DNA of 64,000 nucleotides from Volvox africanus. Its lineage: Eukaryota; Chlorophyta; Chlorophyceae; Chlamydomonadales; Volvocaceae. The notes beneath the pieces were generated by a model. The model made no database searches, was not told where the DNA came from, and was given only the letters and a program-made list of their open reading frames with translations. Shown piece by piece: positions 39,153 through 50,127 of this stretch (position 1 is its first letter; every line of letters begins with the position of its first letter). A program made the position numbers and the translations under genes. The stretch spans positions 1,815,001 through 1,879,000 of the forward strand of contig BSDZ01000014.1 in assembly GCA_030268105.1 (NCBI GenBank), read 5' to 3'.

Positions 39153-39295
39153 GGAGGGAGCGGCCGGCAGCAGCCGGGTCGTGCGCCAACGAGAATGGGT
39201 GCTGCCTGTGTATGTGTGCTTACGCCGTGCAGAAGCTTAACTGTCGTAACGTGTTTGATTTTTCGCTCACGCACGTTTGGTATTGCGTTATGATA

Positions 39296-39328
<33 letters not shown>

Positions 39329-39378
39329 GAAGAAGAAGATGATGATAATGATGATGATGAAGATGACGATGATGATGG
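39296..39378 (+). repeat. GAT/GAA triplet microsatellite
   Basis: GAT triplets broken by GAA and AAT. The tract appears as poly-Asp/Glu or poly-Ile in open frames, which are artefacts. Confidence 0.9.
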
Positions 39379-42300
39379 TGAAGGAGGAACAGCAGAGGTT
39401 ACGTGGCGTTCGCGGGTAGTGCAGGGATAGCGCGATGCCTTGCACGGGGAGCGGCCGTCCTTAGCCGTAGCCGCCAGCGGCGGCCTCCTCCCACGCCATT
39501 GTGATCCCTTCACGATGCTTTGCGAGATTTACTGCTGTTGAGCTATCCTTCTATCAGGCGAGCCATCTCTCGCCTCTTTGTGTTGCATTGCAATGCGTCG
39601 TTACGCGTTGCAGACCGAGTGCGCGTGGATAGGGCTGGTGCATTGGCCCTCGTGCTTAATGGGGCCAAGCCTATGCGTACTTACACGGTGAGCACAGCAA
39701 GGCAAACCGCAGGATGGGGACGTGCTAGGTATAGTGAGGGAACGACGGTGCTGCTGGGATGCTATGTGATGGAGACACGACGCAGGGTGAGCAGCAGCAG
39801 CAGCAGGAACAGCAGCAGCAGCTAGCAGCGGCGCGCGTTTTCGCGAGCTGAGCAAACTTGTCTCTCCCGCCGTGCTGGAGTCAACGCTTTGATTTGTGTG
39901 TGAAGGTGCGGGGCCTTATACTTGTGCTTCTAGCTTGTCGTGATGAGTTGTGTGCGTACCTCCCTACTAGTGGCGAAGCGCTGTGTTGAATCTAGCATAC
40001 TATGACGCAGTCAGCCAACGGACTTCCGGACGGCCTGCAGACTTTCTGCTGGACTTAGCATGGCCCAATCCACAGGGAGGCTTGATTGGACCTCTGTCAT
40101 TCAGCAGGCAGGATCCCTCCATTTAACTCTAACTTTTCATCACTTCCCGCAGCGACCTGAGATTTGAACAGGTCAATGCCTTAGCCTTATCTCGCCCTTA
40201 CGTCTGGCAGGCCTGCGTCCCAACTCTCCGTGTAATTTATTGTTCCTTCGAAGCGGATTATTGCTCGTTTGGAATATGATATTAAGTTTGTAGCCATGTG
40301 CTCGCTGGACCGGGAGAAACCTAATTCTTGTTTATTGCACTTGTGAGTTATTGAACGCTGTGTGAGGCTTGAACCTATTGAATTTGTTCTCCGATTTGCC
40401 ATTTGACCCCGTCCACGGAGCCGTTGGGCAAACACTTAGCAAGCAAGCGGGCAACTGTAGGACACGACCTCTTTGAGCATCAAGCAGCACGTTGCATCTG
40501 GAAAGTGTGGTTGGCGTAGGGCTAGTGGTGGGTCTTATTAACATTCGTATGTTACCTGAATTTGCAACAAGCAGCAGACACTGTCGCCAGATGATGCAAT
40601 ACGTCAGTTGTTCAGCATAAACCACGCTACTCAGAAAGTGATATGATGGAAGACCGCGTTTTCTGTTTGAAAGTAAAAGTTGCAAGAGGCCACCAAATAC
40701 ATCACGTCGCAACGCAGCGGTTAGCAGTACAAAGTACGTTTCCGAAGTGGGTTTTACACGCGCGGCTTTGCAGCCAGTCCGACGCGAGAAAGGATGGGCT
40801 TTAAACTCCTCCAAGTGTGGGTTGGGAGGCATCTGCGATCCATCCAATGGGGGGGGGAGTGTGAAGACCAGCTCACGAGACCAGCTCACGAAGGTTCTGA
40901 GGGCGTCTGGTCAAACCGTAAGCTTTACGCGTCGTCCGAGCCTGGTCAGAGCAGGGGAGATACGGAGAGAGGACTGCGCCGCCAGGTCAATGCCGGTTAA
41001 CCTAGGCAATGTGGAAAACAATACGCTTAGGTGGTCTCTCCGATTGGTAGCTGGTGTCCCTTCATGTCCCTTCATGTCCATGTCCCAACATGTCCCTTCA
41101 CCCACCATCTGGATTAATGCACTGAGCAGGAAGTAGCAAGCAAGTAGGAAGTAATCGATGGGCAGTCGACAAGGCAGGGACGGACGCTCCCCTGTAGACT
41201 TGATCTACCCGAGCCAGCAGCGGGGCTACTGACCTGGGGCAACTTCTCGCAACGCCTACGGGCTTGCTTACCCGAAAGGGCGAACTATGATATGCGCGTC
41301 CGCGTCAAGGCCAGATCAAGTCGTTTCTCAAGCTCATTTAAGCATCCACTTGCTTGTTTCGGCGCCGAGTTTCTTTCGTGAAGCTTTTATAGAACGCCGG
41401 AAGTTCACTCGACGAAACGCTAGTCGAAATCTTTTCCTAGCTTTTGGACAGCAATAATCTCTTACCTTCTCATATCACAATTTATTTCTCTGTATCTTAG
41501 GTTGGGTTTTGTCAAATGACGCAAAGCCCGGGCAACCACGCGCCTAGGCTGGAAAAACGGCTTCACGTAACCGCCGTTGGCACCTGCCGCGAAAGTCAAG
41601 TCCTTAGGATATCAAGGAAATACAGTTCAATTACATTATATAATCGTGTAATAGGCGTACATTCATTCTTATATAACATTTCTGTGCTTTTCCAACATCG
41701 CAGACTGGGCACTTGCCTCGTTACGTATTTCGACTAAGGAAGTTCTGCGATCTGGTCACCGTACGTGAAAACCTTTAATATTTTATAAAAATTATTGGAC
41801 TCAATTTTCATCCCGAGGCACCAAGGAAAAGTCGTTTCAGCTTATCGGGGCTTTGTCCGTTGACCGTTGCCATCCGCCTGTACAAAGGTAGTCACGCAAC
41901 CATAGATGTTTTCATTAGTAAAACATTGAAGCGATGATAGGATAGGTTGATGTTTCTGTGCATCATTAAACAAAGAGCATGTATCTCGTTTCTCTCGTTT
42001 TCATGTCGCACCGCCAGGCACGGCAGATAAAAAAATGTTGAAGATAATGGCATACCTGACCTACGGGGGACCCAGAACAAAGCGCTGTGAGGTAAAAAGC
42101 ACAAACTATAAGTTTGATAACAGATATGTTAAGTATACGAACGGAGCACCTGATAAATGGTGGCTTGTGGCCCGCCATCCGAAACAGATATTTACAGACA
42201 CCCGGGTTGTGTCTCGAGCCTTGACGTGAACGAGGGACCCTACGCCCAGCTACGCCCCATAGGGTCCCATCTGCTAGGTGGTGTTTGCATGTTCGATAAC

Positions 42301-42900
42301 ATTAGGGATAACAGCTAGCGGGGAACCTGCCTGGTGTTTATGGGGTTGACGCAGCCTCTCGGTTGACCCAAAGCCGGCACTATGAAAGGGCATGACTACC
42401 AGGATATCGATTTTCAAGTTGCCGGCGGGCGTTTCGACACGGGGTACATGGAATCGATGATCTCAGCACTAGAGAGATCCAAACCTTCATCATGGAGGAT
42501 GAATTAAGAAAAAAATTCGAGTAAAGCGCAGAGCAGCTAGCTCGTTGTTATGCAGCTCCTTCCCTGATGACTGATGTGTGCTCTTACGACCTGGGGTACT
42601 TGGACACGCGCATAAATCGCCTTCTTCGCTTCGATACGCTGAGGATAAAAGTCCCGTGGTAATCACGAGTCAGCTTCAGAACCAGCCTCCGACTATGCCT
42701 AAGCGCTTGCGTGGGTTCGTAGGGGGTTCGTGGTTCTTCGTACACTTGCTGCCTACGGCATGAAAACCTCTTCCTGCTGCTTTAAGACCATGGAGATCAA
42801 ATTAATTAATGTATTCGGTTGATAAATCGATTACCTTTGTAGCCAACAGTTATCAAACCGTCCTTATTTGAGGAGCGAGGATGAAAGCCCCCGGGGACGG

Positions 42901-42952
42901 GGAACGACGCGGAGCAACGCGGAACAACGGGGAACAACGGGGAACAACGGGG
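42901..42952 (+). repeat. 10-bp tandem repeat (GGAACAACGG)
   Basis: About five units of GGAACAACGG, diverging towards the left end. No gene overlaps. Confidence 0.8.
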
Positions 42953-44119
42953 ATCGCGGCAATGGCGTGTTGTAGCCCTTCACCAGCAGAAGCCAGCAGG
43001 TCGGTGTGCTGATAAGAACCTCTGCAGTTGGCGGCTCGTTACGTCAGCTTCTCTTCATACCGCATCATCCAGTAGAGATCGCGTCAGGCTAGGCACGTCC
43101 TTGGCCATTAGGCAAAAAGACCGTTTAAGGATTAATGAATCCTGTTGAAGGCAATCTTGTCTGCGTCCTTCTTTGGGTTTATTGATTTGCTTCGTAACAG
43201 CGCTGTGATTTTTTTTCAAAACGACTTGATCGTTCAACACAAATCAACACGCTTTGTGGTTCGTGTTAACGGACATATTAAAGCATCTTAAAATCGTCAG
43301 GGCCAGCAAGTAACGGAAAGCAAATGTATCTGTTGAGCTTGGTTATGCATTTACTGCAAAGATCTGTATTGAAAAAATATAACTTTATTAATCTGGATTA
43401 ACAATGACACATTCTACCCGTGGTAGGGTAATTTGGTCAGGGGCGGGCGCCGCTGTTTCGCCCTCGTGGCTTCGATGATGGATGCGATCGGTGCAGTTGC
43501 CGAAATAGAACTAGATAAGCTTGGATAAATTTGATGTCCATATTATGAATAGATTTTCATACGTCCTTCTTGCATGCATGACTGATTGAGCATCATCATC
43601 CAGCAGCCTGGTGAGTCCTGGTGTCACAGCTGGCCACAGCTTCATCAGGGTGTGTAGATGCGCAAGCCAACCGCATGTCAGTCTATGTTATGACTTGACC
43701 TTCATCACGTCCCTTCATCACACTAAGCATAAGCCGTCATAAGAATGAAGATTCTGTCACGTAATCTGGTCAGCCTCGCCCTTTTCTCTTGATGAAGCCC
43801 TCCGATCCGCACCGTTCCTGGGAGGGAAATGCACCGGAAGGGAACACGCACTGATGCATGTCACGTGAAGGCAACAGCGCCCTAAGCGCCCTAAGCGGCG
43901 CTTCACTCAGCTCTTTTTTTACCGCTGGAATATGTAATCACAGAATTCCACACGTATAGGTTTCGATCCCTGTAACAGGATTGCTTGGCAGCAGCCACGT
44001 CTGCATTTCACAAATATCTGAATCCAGGCTTGGATATCAGCAGGTGGATTCGCAGGCCTTTCCAGCTGATCGATACAGTACATTTTAGGGCAGGGAATCC
44101 CAGCTGTATCACTCCATCA

Positions 44120-44221
44120 AATCTGTGACCACCTCGAGGAATACACATACATACACACACACACATATATATATATGTGTGTGTGTGTATGTATGTGTAT
44201 TCCTCGAGGTGGTCACAGATT
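44120..44221. repeat. perfect 102-bp palindrome (51-bp arms, no spacer)
   Basis: Bases 44120-44170 and 44171-44221 are exact reverse complements. The outer 25 bases of each arm are unique sequence including CCTCGAGG. The inner part is CA then TA repeat meeting TA then TG repeat. Homology stops exactly at both ends. The whole could extrude a cruciform or form one long hairpin in RNA. Confidence 0.95.
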
Positions 44222-45459
44222 GTGTGTGTATGTGTATGTGTGTGTAATCCGCAAAAATGAAAAACAGTCTGCCATGTCTGTAGATGATAAAAGTTCTTTT
44301 TCCGCTCTAGGAGCAGCCCATCAGGCCTATCTCATGTTGCCCGTGTTAAATGGTCAAATCTTGTAAATGGTCGAGTTCATCCCTGGTCAGATCGAAGGGT
44401 GATTTGACTAATGCACGATCGCCCGCAATCCTTGGAGAGCTGCACCAAGCCACTAACGTGTGTTGTCGTTGCTTGATATTAGAAAAAAATCGAAAGATGT
44501 GATGCTAGATGGCGGCCAGATGCAGGTGACCGCTGTCTATTCCGGCGGCTGAGCGTTGCCACGAGCGCGTTTCTTAACCTTGATTAAATGCTTACTGGCT
44601 GCGTCTCTCGTTTTGATCCCGAGGGCGAGGGCGAGGTCAAGGGCGCTTTTCTTTTTAATAGATCAAAGCAGACTTCCTTGCGTCTGGATCGGGTCGCTGT
44701 TTATTTTCCGGGTTCCCCCAAAGTAGTAAACGGTGCACCTAACTAGGGCTCGTGGGAGAACTGAAACCCCCACGACCAGGCAAGCAAAACACACGAATGC
44801 GACGGGATCGGGATGCGGCGAGGCAAGGTGCCCTTGTGGGCCTAGTGCTGTTGAGGCCCTGGCCATGATTCTATGTTGTGTGTTAGCTGTCCACAAGCAG
44901 GTTGTGAGCAAAGAAAGTAATGCCTGTGGTGCTCCCCTGTTCCCCTCGCTTGGGACAGCTTACTATTCAGCGCTAGGCGGCGACGAGATATGTAATATGC
45001 TGTCCTGTCTTGGCGGTGGAGGTTGTGGATCACAAGACGGTGCTTTGTGTGCTTTGAGGCCCTTCAGTCAAGCGCGTGTTTTGGATGGATGGAAGGGCGG
45101 CGGCAGGACGGTTTCTTGGCGCTTAAGAAACGAGGTCAGCTCGAGGTGCAGGATGCAGAGGAATCCGTTTGGGTTGGAGCGGCAGGCGAGGTCAAGATGG
45201 CGCGGGGTTGTCCGAAAACGGCGAGATGATGTGTATGTGTGCGTATGTATGTGTAAGAGTTGAGAGATTGCTGGAGAAACGTTTTTCCTCCTTCTGATCC
45301 TCTTATACACGGCTCGCTCATTTCAACATGATGTCCGACAGGAAGAGCGCGGATGGGGGAGCCGCAGATATCAGAGAGGGAGAGGTCGCAAATAAGCGCT
45401 AACGGCTCGCTAACGGTTCGCTTCAACCAGATAGTGAGATGAAGGCTGGTGAGAGACGA

Positions 45460-46839
45460 TCATGGTTTAGAGATGGCGACCGCACCACGAGGCAGTGCCG
45501 TCGGCGCAAACGTTGGATACAACAAGTCCGTAACGGCGAGAACCTCCCCATCGTCCGGAACGTCCTGCAGCATGGGACCAAGCCGCTCGTCCAACAGCTT
45601 AGAATCCACTGGATCCAGAATAACCAGATCACCGTAGACCTCCGGCAAACCCGTTCGTTCGGTTTCCAGCCCCTCCCGCGCCTGGGTCAACAGGGCGCGG
45701 AGCTCACCGGCGCGGACCAGCACCACCGGCTCCGCAGGCGCCGGCTCTGCTGCCCTTAATCGCGCGGCGGCAGCTTTGGCCGCCGCCGACACTTCACTGG
45801 CACTGCCGCCAGTGCTACTCGTTCCACCGCCAGCAAACGCAAGCACGATGGCGCGCTGTGCTGCCAGCTGTGCGCCGTAGAAGGGCGAGTTCTGCTTGTC
45901 AGCGACAACTGCACCCTTGGCGGCGAACAACCCCGCGGCGCTCAATTGCTGAAACTGCAGACACGTGCGCACGTAGTAGCCATAGCTCTACGGCGTAACA
46001 GCGTGAGAATTGTAAGGAATGAATTTGCAACGTGTGAAGGTGGGCGGAGGCAAAAATCCAAAACAACCGCGAACTCGGCATACATATATAGGCATACGCA
46101 CAGGCATAGACATGTGTTGCATTTATCCCGTTCTCGTCCCCATAACGCACTACCGTCCATCCTTTTTTCTCCTTCCCGCTGCTCACCGCCGGGTTCTCCG
46201 GAACGGCCTTGATAAGGCCCAGGAAGTCCGCCTGCTGCGCCAGCAGGTGCTGCTTGTGCTTCTCCTTGTCACCGAGACTCAGAAACACTGCGCCGGTCAA
46301 GCCCAGGAGCTGAGGCCATGACCACGTGACGCCCGGGGGGATGTGCATGTGTGTATGGGATCGGAACGGAGTCGGGATAGGAGTGTAGGGGGAGGCCGTG
46401 TGCGCTGCGAGACGAGCCCGCATTAGCTTCTTGGCTGAATTGCGGGCATGCAGGCATTTCGGCAAGACAAATGCCGGAATGCTCCATGCTGGCGCACTCC
46501 GGCATTTGTCTTCCCGAAATGCCTGTTCGTCGCCCGCCCAGAATGCATTTACAGATTCTTGCAAAGTTGCCAAAAATGATAGTGGCAGCGCGCCGCTGCC
46601 GACGCGACGAAGATTACACAGCTTCCGGCACCGCAAGAAACCGCACCAGGGTCCTCCCTCCAAAGGAGACGTCGGGCGCGCACCGTGTACGTCGTTTCGA
46701 GGGGATTGGTACCTTCGTCATTTGGTTAACATTTGGTCAACACGCGATTAGAAAACTACACTCCGCTGTCCTGCTTTTCTACTGCATCTACCATGTGGGC
46801 ATCATGGCTTGCATATCCACCGACACCGACACCGAAGCC

Positions 46840-46877
<38 letters not shown>

Positions 46878-49588
46878 GTGGCGGCGGCGGCGGTGGCAGC
46901 CACCCGTTTTTCCCTTCTGCCACTGTAGAGGCCGCAGCGCGCGTACGGCCACATCAGCAATGGCTGTAACCTCTTTTGCCGTCTCCTGGCTCCGTACTGA
47001 CTTTTTAACTGAAAGAACGGCCTTAGTTCCAGCTACATAACCATATCCTAGTTCTTAATTAGTGACACAGAAAAAGTATGGGATAACCATGGGATATTTT
47101 ATCGTTATCAACCAAATATGGGTCCGTGTTTATACCTGGCCCCTGACGTAATGCATCAGCCAGCGGATCTCCCCGAGGCCCAAGAGACCACCGCCCTGCT
47201 CCGCCAGCTGCGCCGACAGCGTCGCCGATGCGGTGCGATCTCGGCAGCTGTCGAGGGCCAACGAGGTGAAGAGCAGCGTGGCGTCATCGGAAGGAAAGAC
47301 ATCCGGATGGGCTGCAGGCATGACGAGGCGGTGACGGGGGCCACAGAAGCACGTGAAAACGCATCCATTTACAGCATCTCATTAAAGGATGAGACACAGA
47401 AACATGGATACGTGGAGGCTACACAAAGAAGGGCGCCAGGGTCGTAAGTATTCCGGCCGAGGAGTGGCTTCCTTACCAGGTCGCAGTCGCAGGGACATAT
47501 AACGTGGTGGGGGAAGATGAGGGTTTAGGGTTTAGCGTTTGCATTGAGAACGTCCCATACCTTACCTGGATAGTTGGTGTAGTGATAGAAGCACACGATT
47601 GCAGTCGCGGCGACGCGGATGAGCTCCTACGGGGTGAGGGATTAAGGGGTCCGAGTGGGGGAGTAGCGGCAGGGGAGGCGGTGTGGTTAGGATCTGATTT
47701 GCATTATCAAAAGCGGAGAGAGGAGACACGACCCGTAGCCCCTGGGGGGCTACGCGCAGCTGGATAGCGTTGGCCAAGGTGTGTACTGCAGATGAGGAGG
47801 GCTCAATGGACGAGAAGGACTCAGTGGATGAATACACTATGTGTAGACACCGGCTACAGGCCAGACGCGACCTCCGAACTTATCAATATTTATATGCACA
47901 AACATGTTTGCACTTTTGTCGTTCGCCCTTCGCTGGTCAGGTGCAAAAATCCCCGAAGGACACGTCTTCCCGTGCTAGAGACCTTTCAGAAACACACATG
48001 CCAGACCCGTACGGAATATACACACGCACAAACACAAACATGCACGGTTGCCCCCACCTGTTGGTTATCACAAAGTGCATCTTCTTTTGAAGGCAGCCCC
48101 AGCTCTAACGCAACTGACTCGTCGATCTGCGAATGGATTACAGGGTGGGGAGAATACGGACACGGACATTGAAAGTGCGTCGAGGAGACTGAGACAGGAC
48201 AACTGAGGCTAAAAAAGGTGTCAAGGCCATAAACAATAAAGTACGGGCCCAAGGCACACATACATGCTTATGCTGCAAAACAAGATAGTTTGGCCTCTCC
48301 TCGCGGTGGCCTGTAACCGCCTGTAAATGAACAAATATCGAATTCAGAGCACATGTCAGAGAGAGATGCAATGAATGAAGAATCGTGACGTAGTCAGCTT
48401 GGAGGGCGCTGGCAGCATCGCTTTGGCGGGTTGGCAGCCCACCACTGAGCTTCCGCGTGAAACAACCTGGTTATAAGGACAGGTGCCAACGCTTCCGCAA
48501 ATCCAAGCCCAGGTGCTAGACGACCCACGTGTTAAGTAAACCACAGGTCAAGGCCAAAGGGCAGTGCCAATGGAACCCTTGTGACTGGACTCCCATGCCT
48601 GTGCGGTTTGGTTGATGTGATGCAGTGCGGCGCGCGTTGCATGCCGATCCCGAGATTCGAATCAAAATGGTTCATGTTGACAATTTGGGTCCGAAGATGA
48701 GCATTTAAATATTTGGAGTGTAGTTAAGCTATCTTATCTGCACGGGCCTTATATTGGACTTGTGGCCTGAAGGGTAACCTTACGGAAGACCCCGTGTCAT
48801 AGTCAAGGGTCCCAAACCCGGCAACGTGTTACCGTTCGTGCGTCAACTGTTTTACCCCTACCTTACCTTGACCATACGTCGAACAAAAGGCGTTAAGATG
48901 CCGCTGTTCGCCATAAGATCCTCCAGTGCATCGAACATAAGGGCTCCAGGGAGGCCTGAGACCTGTTGGCGGGAAATAACAGGAAAACGGTAATGGTGAT
49001 CGTGATTGTGGTTTCAATTGTGCTCTTCGTTGCCGTTAACACTCCAGGAGGCATAGCAGATCAGGGATGAGCACATACATATGCGCTATATTCCATAGGG
49101 CCCAGCCAAGCTGCACGAGGTGAAAACGGCGGAGCGTGAACGCGATAAGGTAAACAAGGGTGTGGATCTAATGCAATTTGTAAAGGACTGATTGGTTGGG
49201 CTTAGTTACCAATGAGGACGATTTTTCGCTCGCTTGGGCTTGAATGCATCTTATTCCCATAAAGGCGTGCCCTTGTTTAAGGCAGCCGGCAAACGTTTGA
49301 CTCCCTACCTAGCTGAGCCCACAACCAGGCAACGCCTCGGCATACCAGATGATAGATATTCTTCAAGAAAAGGAGAATGACGCGATCAAAATCTGCCAGC
49401 GTTGCATTCTCCTCGTTTTGCTTTAATGCTTTTATCGCCGTCCACGTCTCGCGCTGGCTGGTTAGTGCCTGGAGGAAGTTCGTCGAGGAGAATGTTCGCT
49501 TGCCTTTAGGAATATCTTCCAGATGCTTCAACACCTCTTCTGGCGAGAAACGAGGCTTTGGAAGAGGGTTATCCTCAACGGCAGCCAT
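45460..49588 (-). CDS. uncharacterised protein of about 420 residues
   Basis: I do not recognise the family. Seen: seven minus-strand exons in phase: 49588-49346, 48962-48867, 48126-48058, 47626-47566, 47311-47136, 46309-46187 and 45954-45460, with stop TGA. The start is an ATG beginning MAAVEDNPLPKPRFSPEEVL. The N-terminal 230 residues look largely alpha-helical, with alternating hydrophobic and charged segments (DRVILLFLKNIYHL, ALMFDALEDLMANSG, LFTSLALDSCRDRT). A region of Ala/Gly/Ser follows at about 300-320. No signal peptide or clear membrane segment is visible; LLGLTGAVFLSL is short and probably a buried helix. A helical-repeat fold of ARM or HEAT type is possible but unproven. Its 5' end is divergent from the BtuF-like gene 540 bases away. 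The small third and fourth exons rest on splice sites and phase only. Confidence 0.65.
46451..46525. repeat. inverted repeat, 28-bp arms with a 19-base loop
   Basis: Arms 46451-46478 and 46498-46525 match with one mismatch. They lie in the intron between the fifth and sixth exons of the unrecognised minus-strand gene. This is MITE-like in form, but no target-site duplication was found. Confidence 0.85.
46840..46894 (+). repeat. CAG then GGC triplet microsatellite
   Basis: About twelve CAG units followed by GGC/GGT units, in an intron of the unrecognised minus-strand gene. Confidence 0.9.
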
Positions 49589-50127
49589 TCTAAATAATTT
49601 GGCAGACTGATAAGCGTCCCTTAGTATAACAAAAAGGTTATACTTGTATTACTCGGTGCAAGAATTGCCAAACCAAGAGATCGGCGTGCTCGTTCATCTG
49701 TGGCGACGATTCTCAATCAGAACCATGGATTCCAGCCTAGCAAAATAACGTCGATTGTTTGAACAAAACCCATTTCATGAAAGCCATACAGTGGCTCTCA
49801 GGAGCTCAGAGACTCCAAAGTCTTCGGTTGTTGGTTCCTTAACCACCTGAAATGCATGTGGAGGGGCAGTCGTCCACATGAATGCCGGTAATCCATGTAA
49901 GGCCACCTGCCATCCATTTTACGATGTTAGTTCCCGGACATACAATTGCGGTCAAAGACTCGTAGGATTGGTATTATTAATCTAGTGACCTTCTCCTATG
50001 ATATAATACGTTTATAGTTACCGTGCACTTACAAATTTTAGACGGTGAGTCCGCTATAGAGATAATAAGTGCTACGTCCGTGGAAACACGCTTGAGAAGG
50101 ATTGAATTGTAACTTCCGGATAAAACG
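49589..50127. promoter_or_regulatory. shared upstream region of a divergent gene pair
   Basis: The start codons of the unrecognised minus-strand gene and the plus-strand BtuF-like gene face away from each other across 539 bases. Both promoters and 5' UTRs must lie here or in part overlap. An AT-rich patch near 49995-50020 (TATGATATAATACG) is the only promoter-like feature visible. I see no known operator. Confidence 0.5.

Larger units (their letters stand above)
38965..45459. other. 6.5-kb gap without a supported gene
   Basis: The left end is the 3' flank of the pherophorin gene and the right end is the 3' flank of the minus-strand gene at 45460-49588. Between them are CAG, GAT/GAA and 10-bp repeats and a perfect palindrome at 44120. 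No open frame here shows a known domain or a convincing set of splice sites. I recognise no mobile element. Confidence 0.4.

Noticed and set aside
39083..39445. Minus-strand frame rich in Ile and Cys, and plus-strand Asp-rich frame
   Set aside because: Both are readings of GAT/GAA and CAG microsatellites downstream of the pherophorin stop codon.
43940..43985. tRNA-like T-arm sequence (GGTTTCGATCC)
   Set aside because: No matching acceptor, D or anticodon arms can be folded around it.
46471..47040. Plus-strand 189-codon frame through the hairpin and CAG tract
   Set aside because: It overlaps an intron of the minus-strand gene, consists partly of microsatellite and has no recognisable domain.
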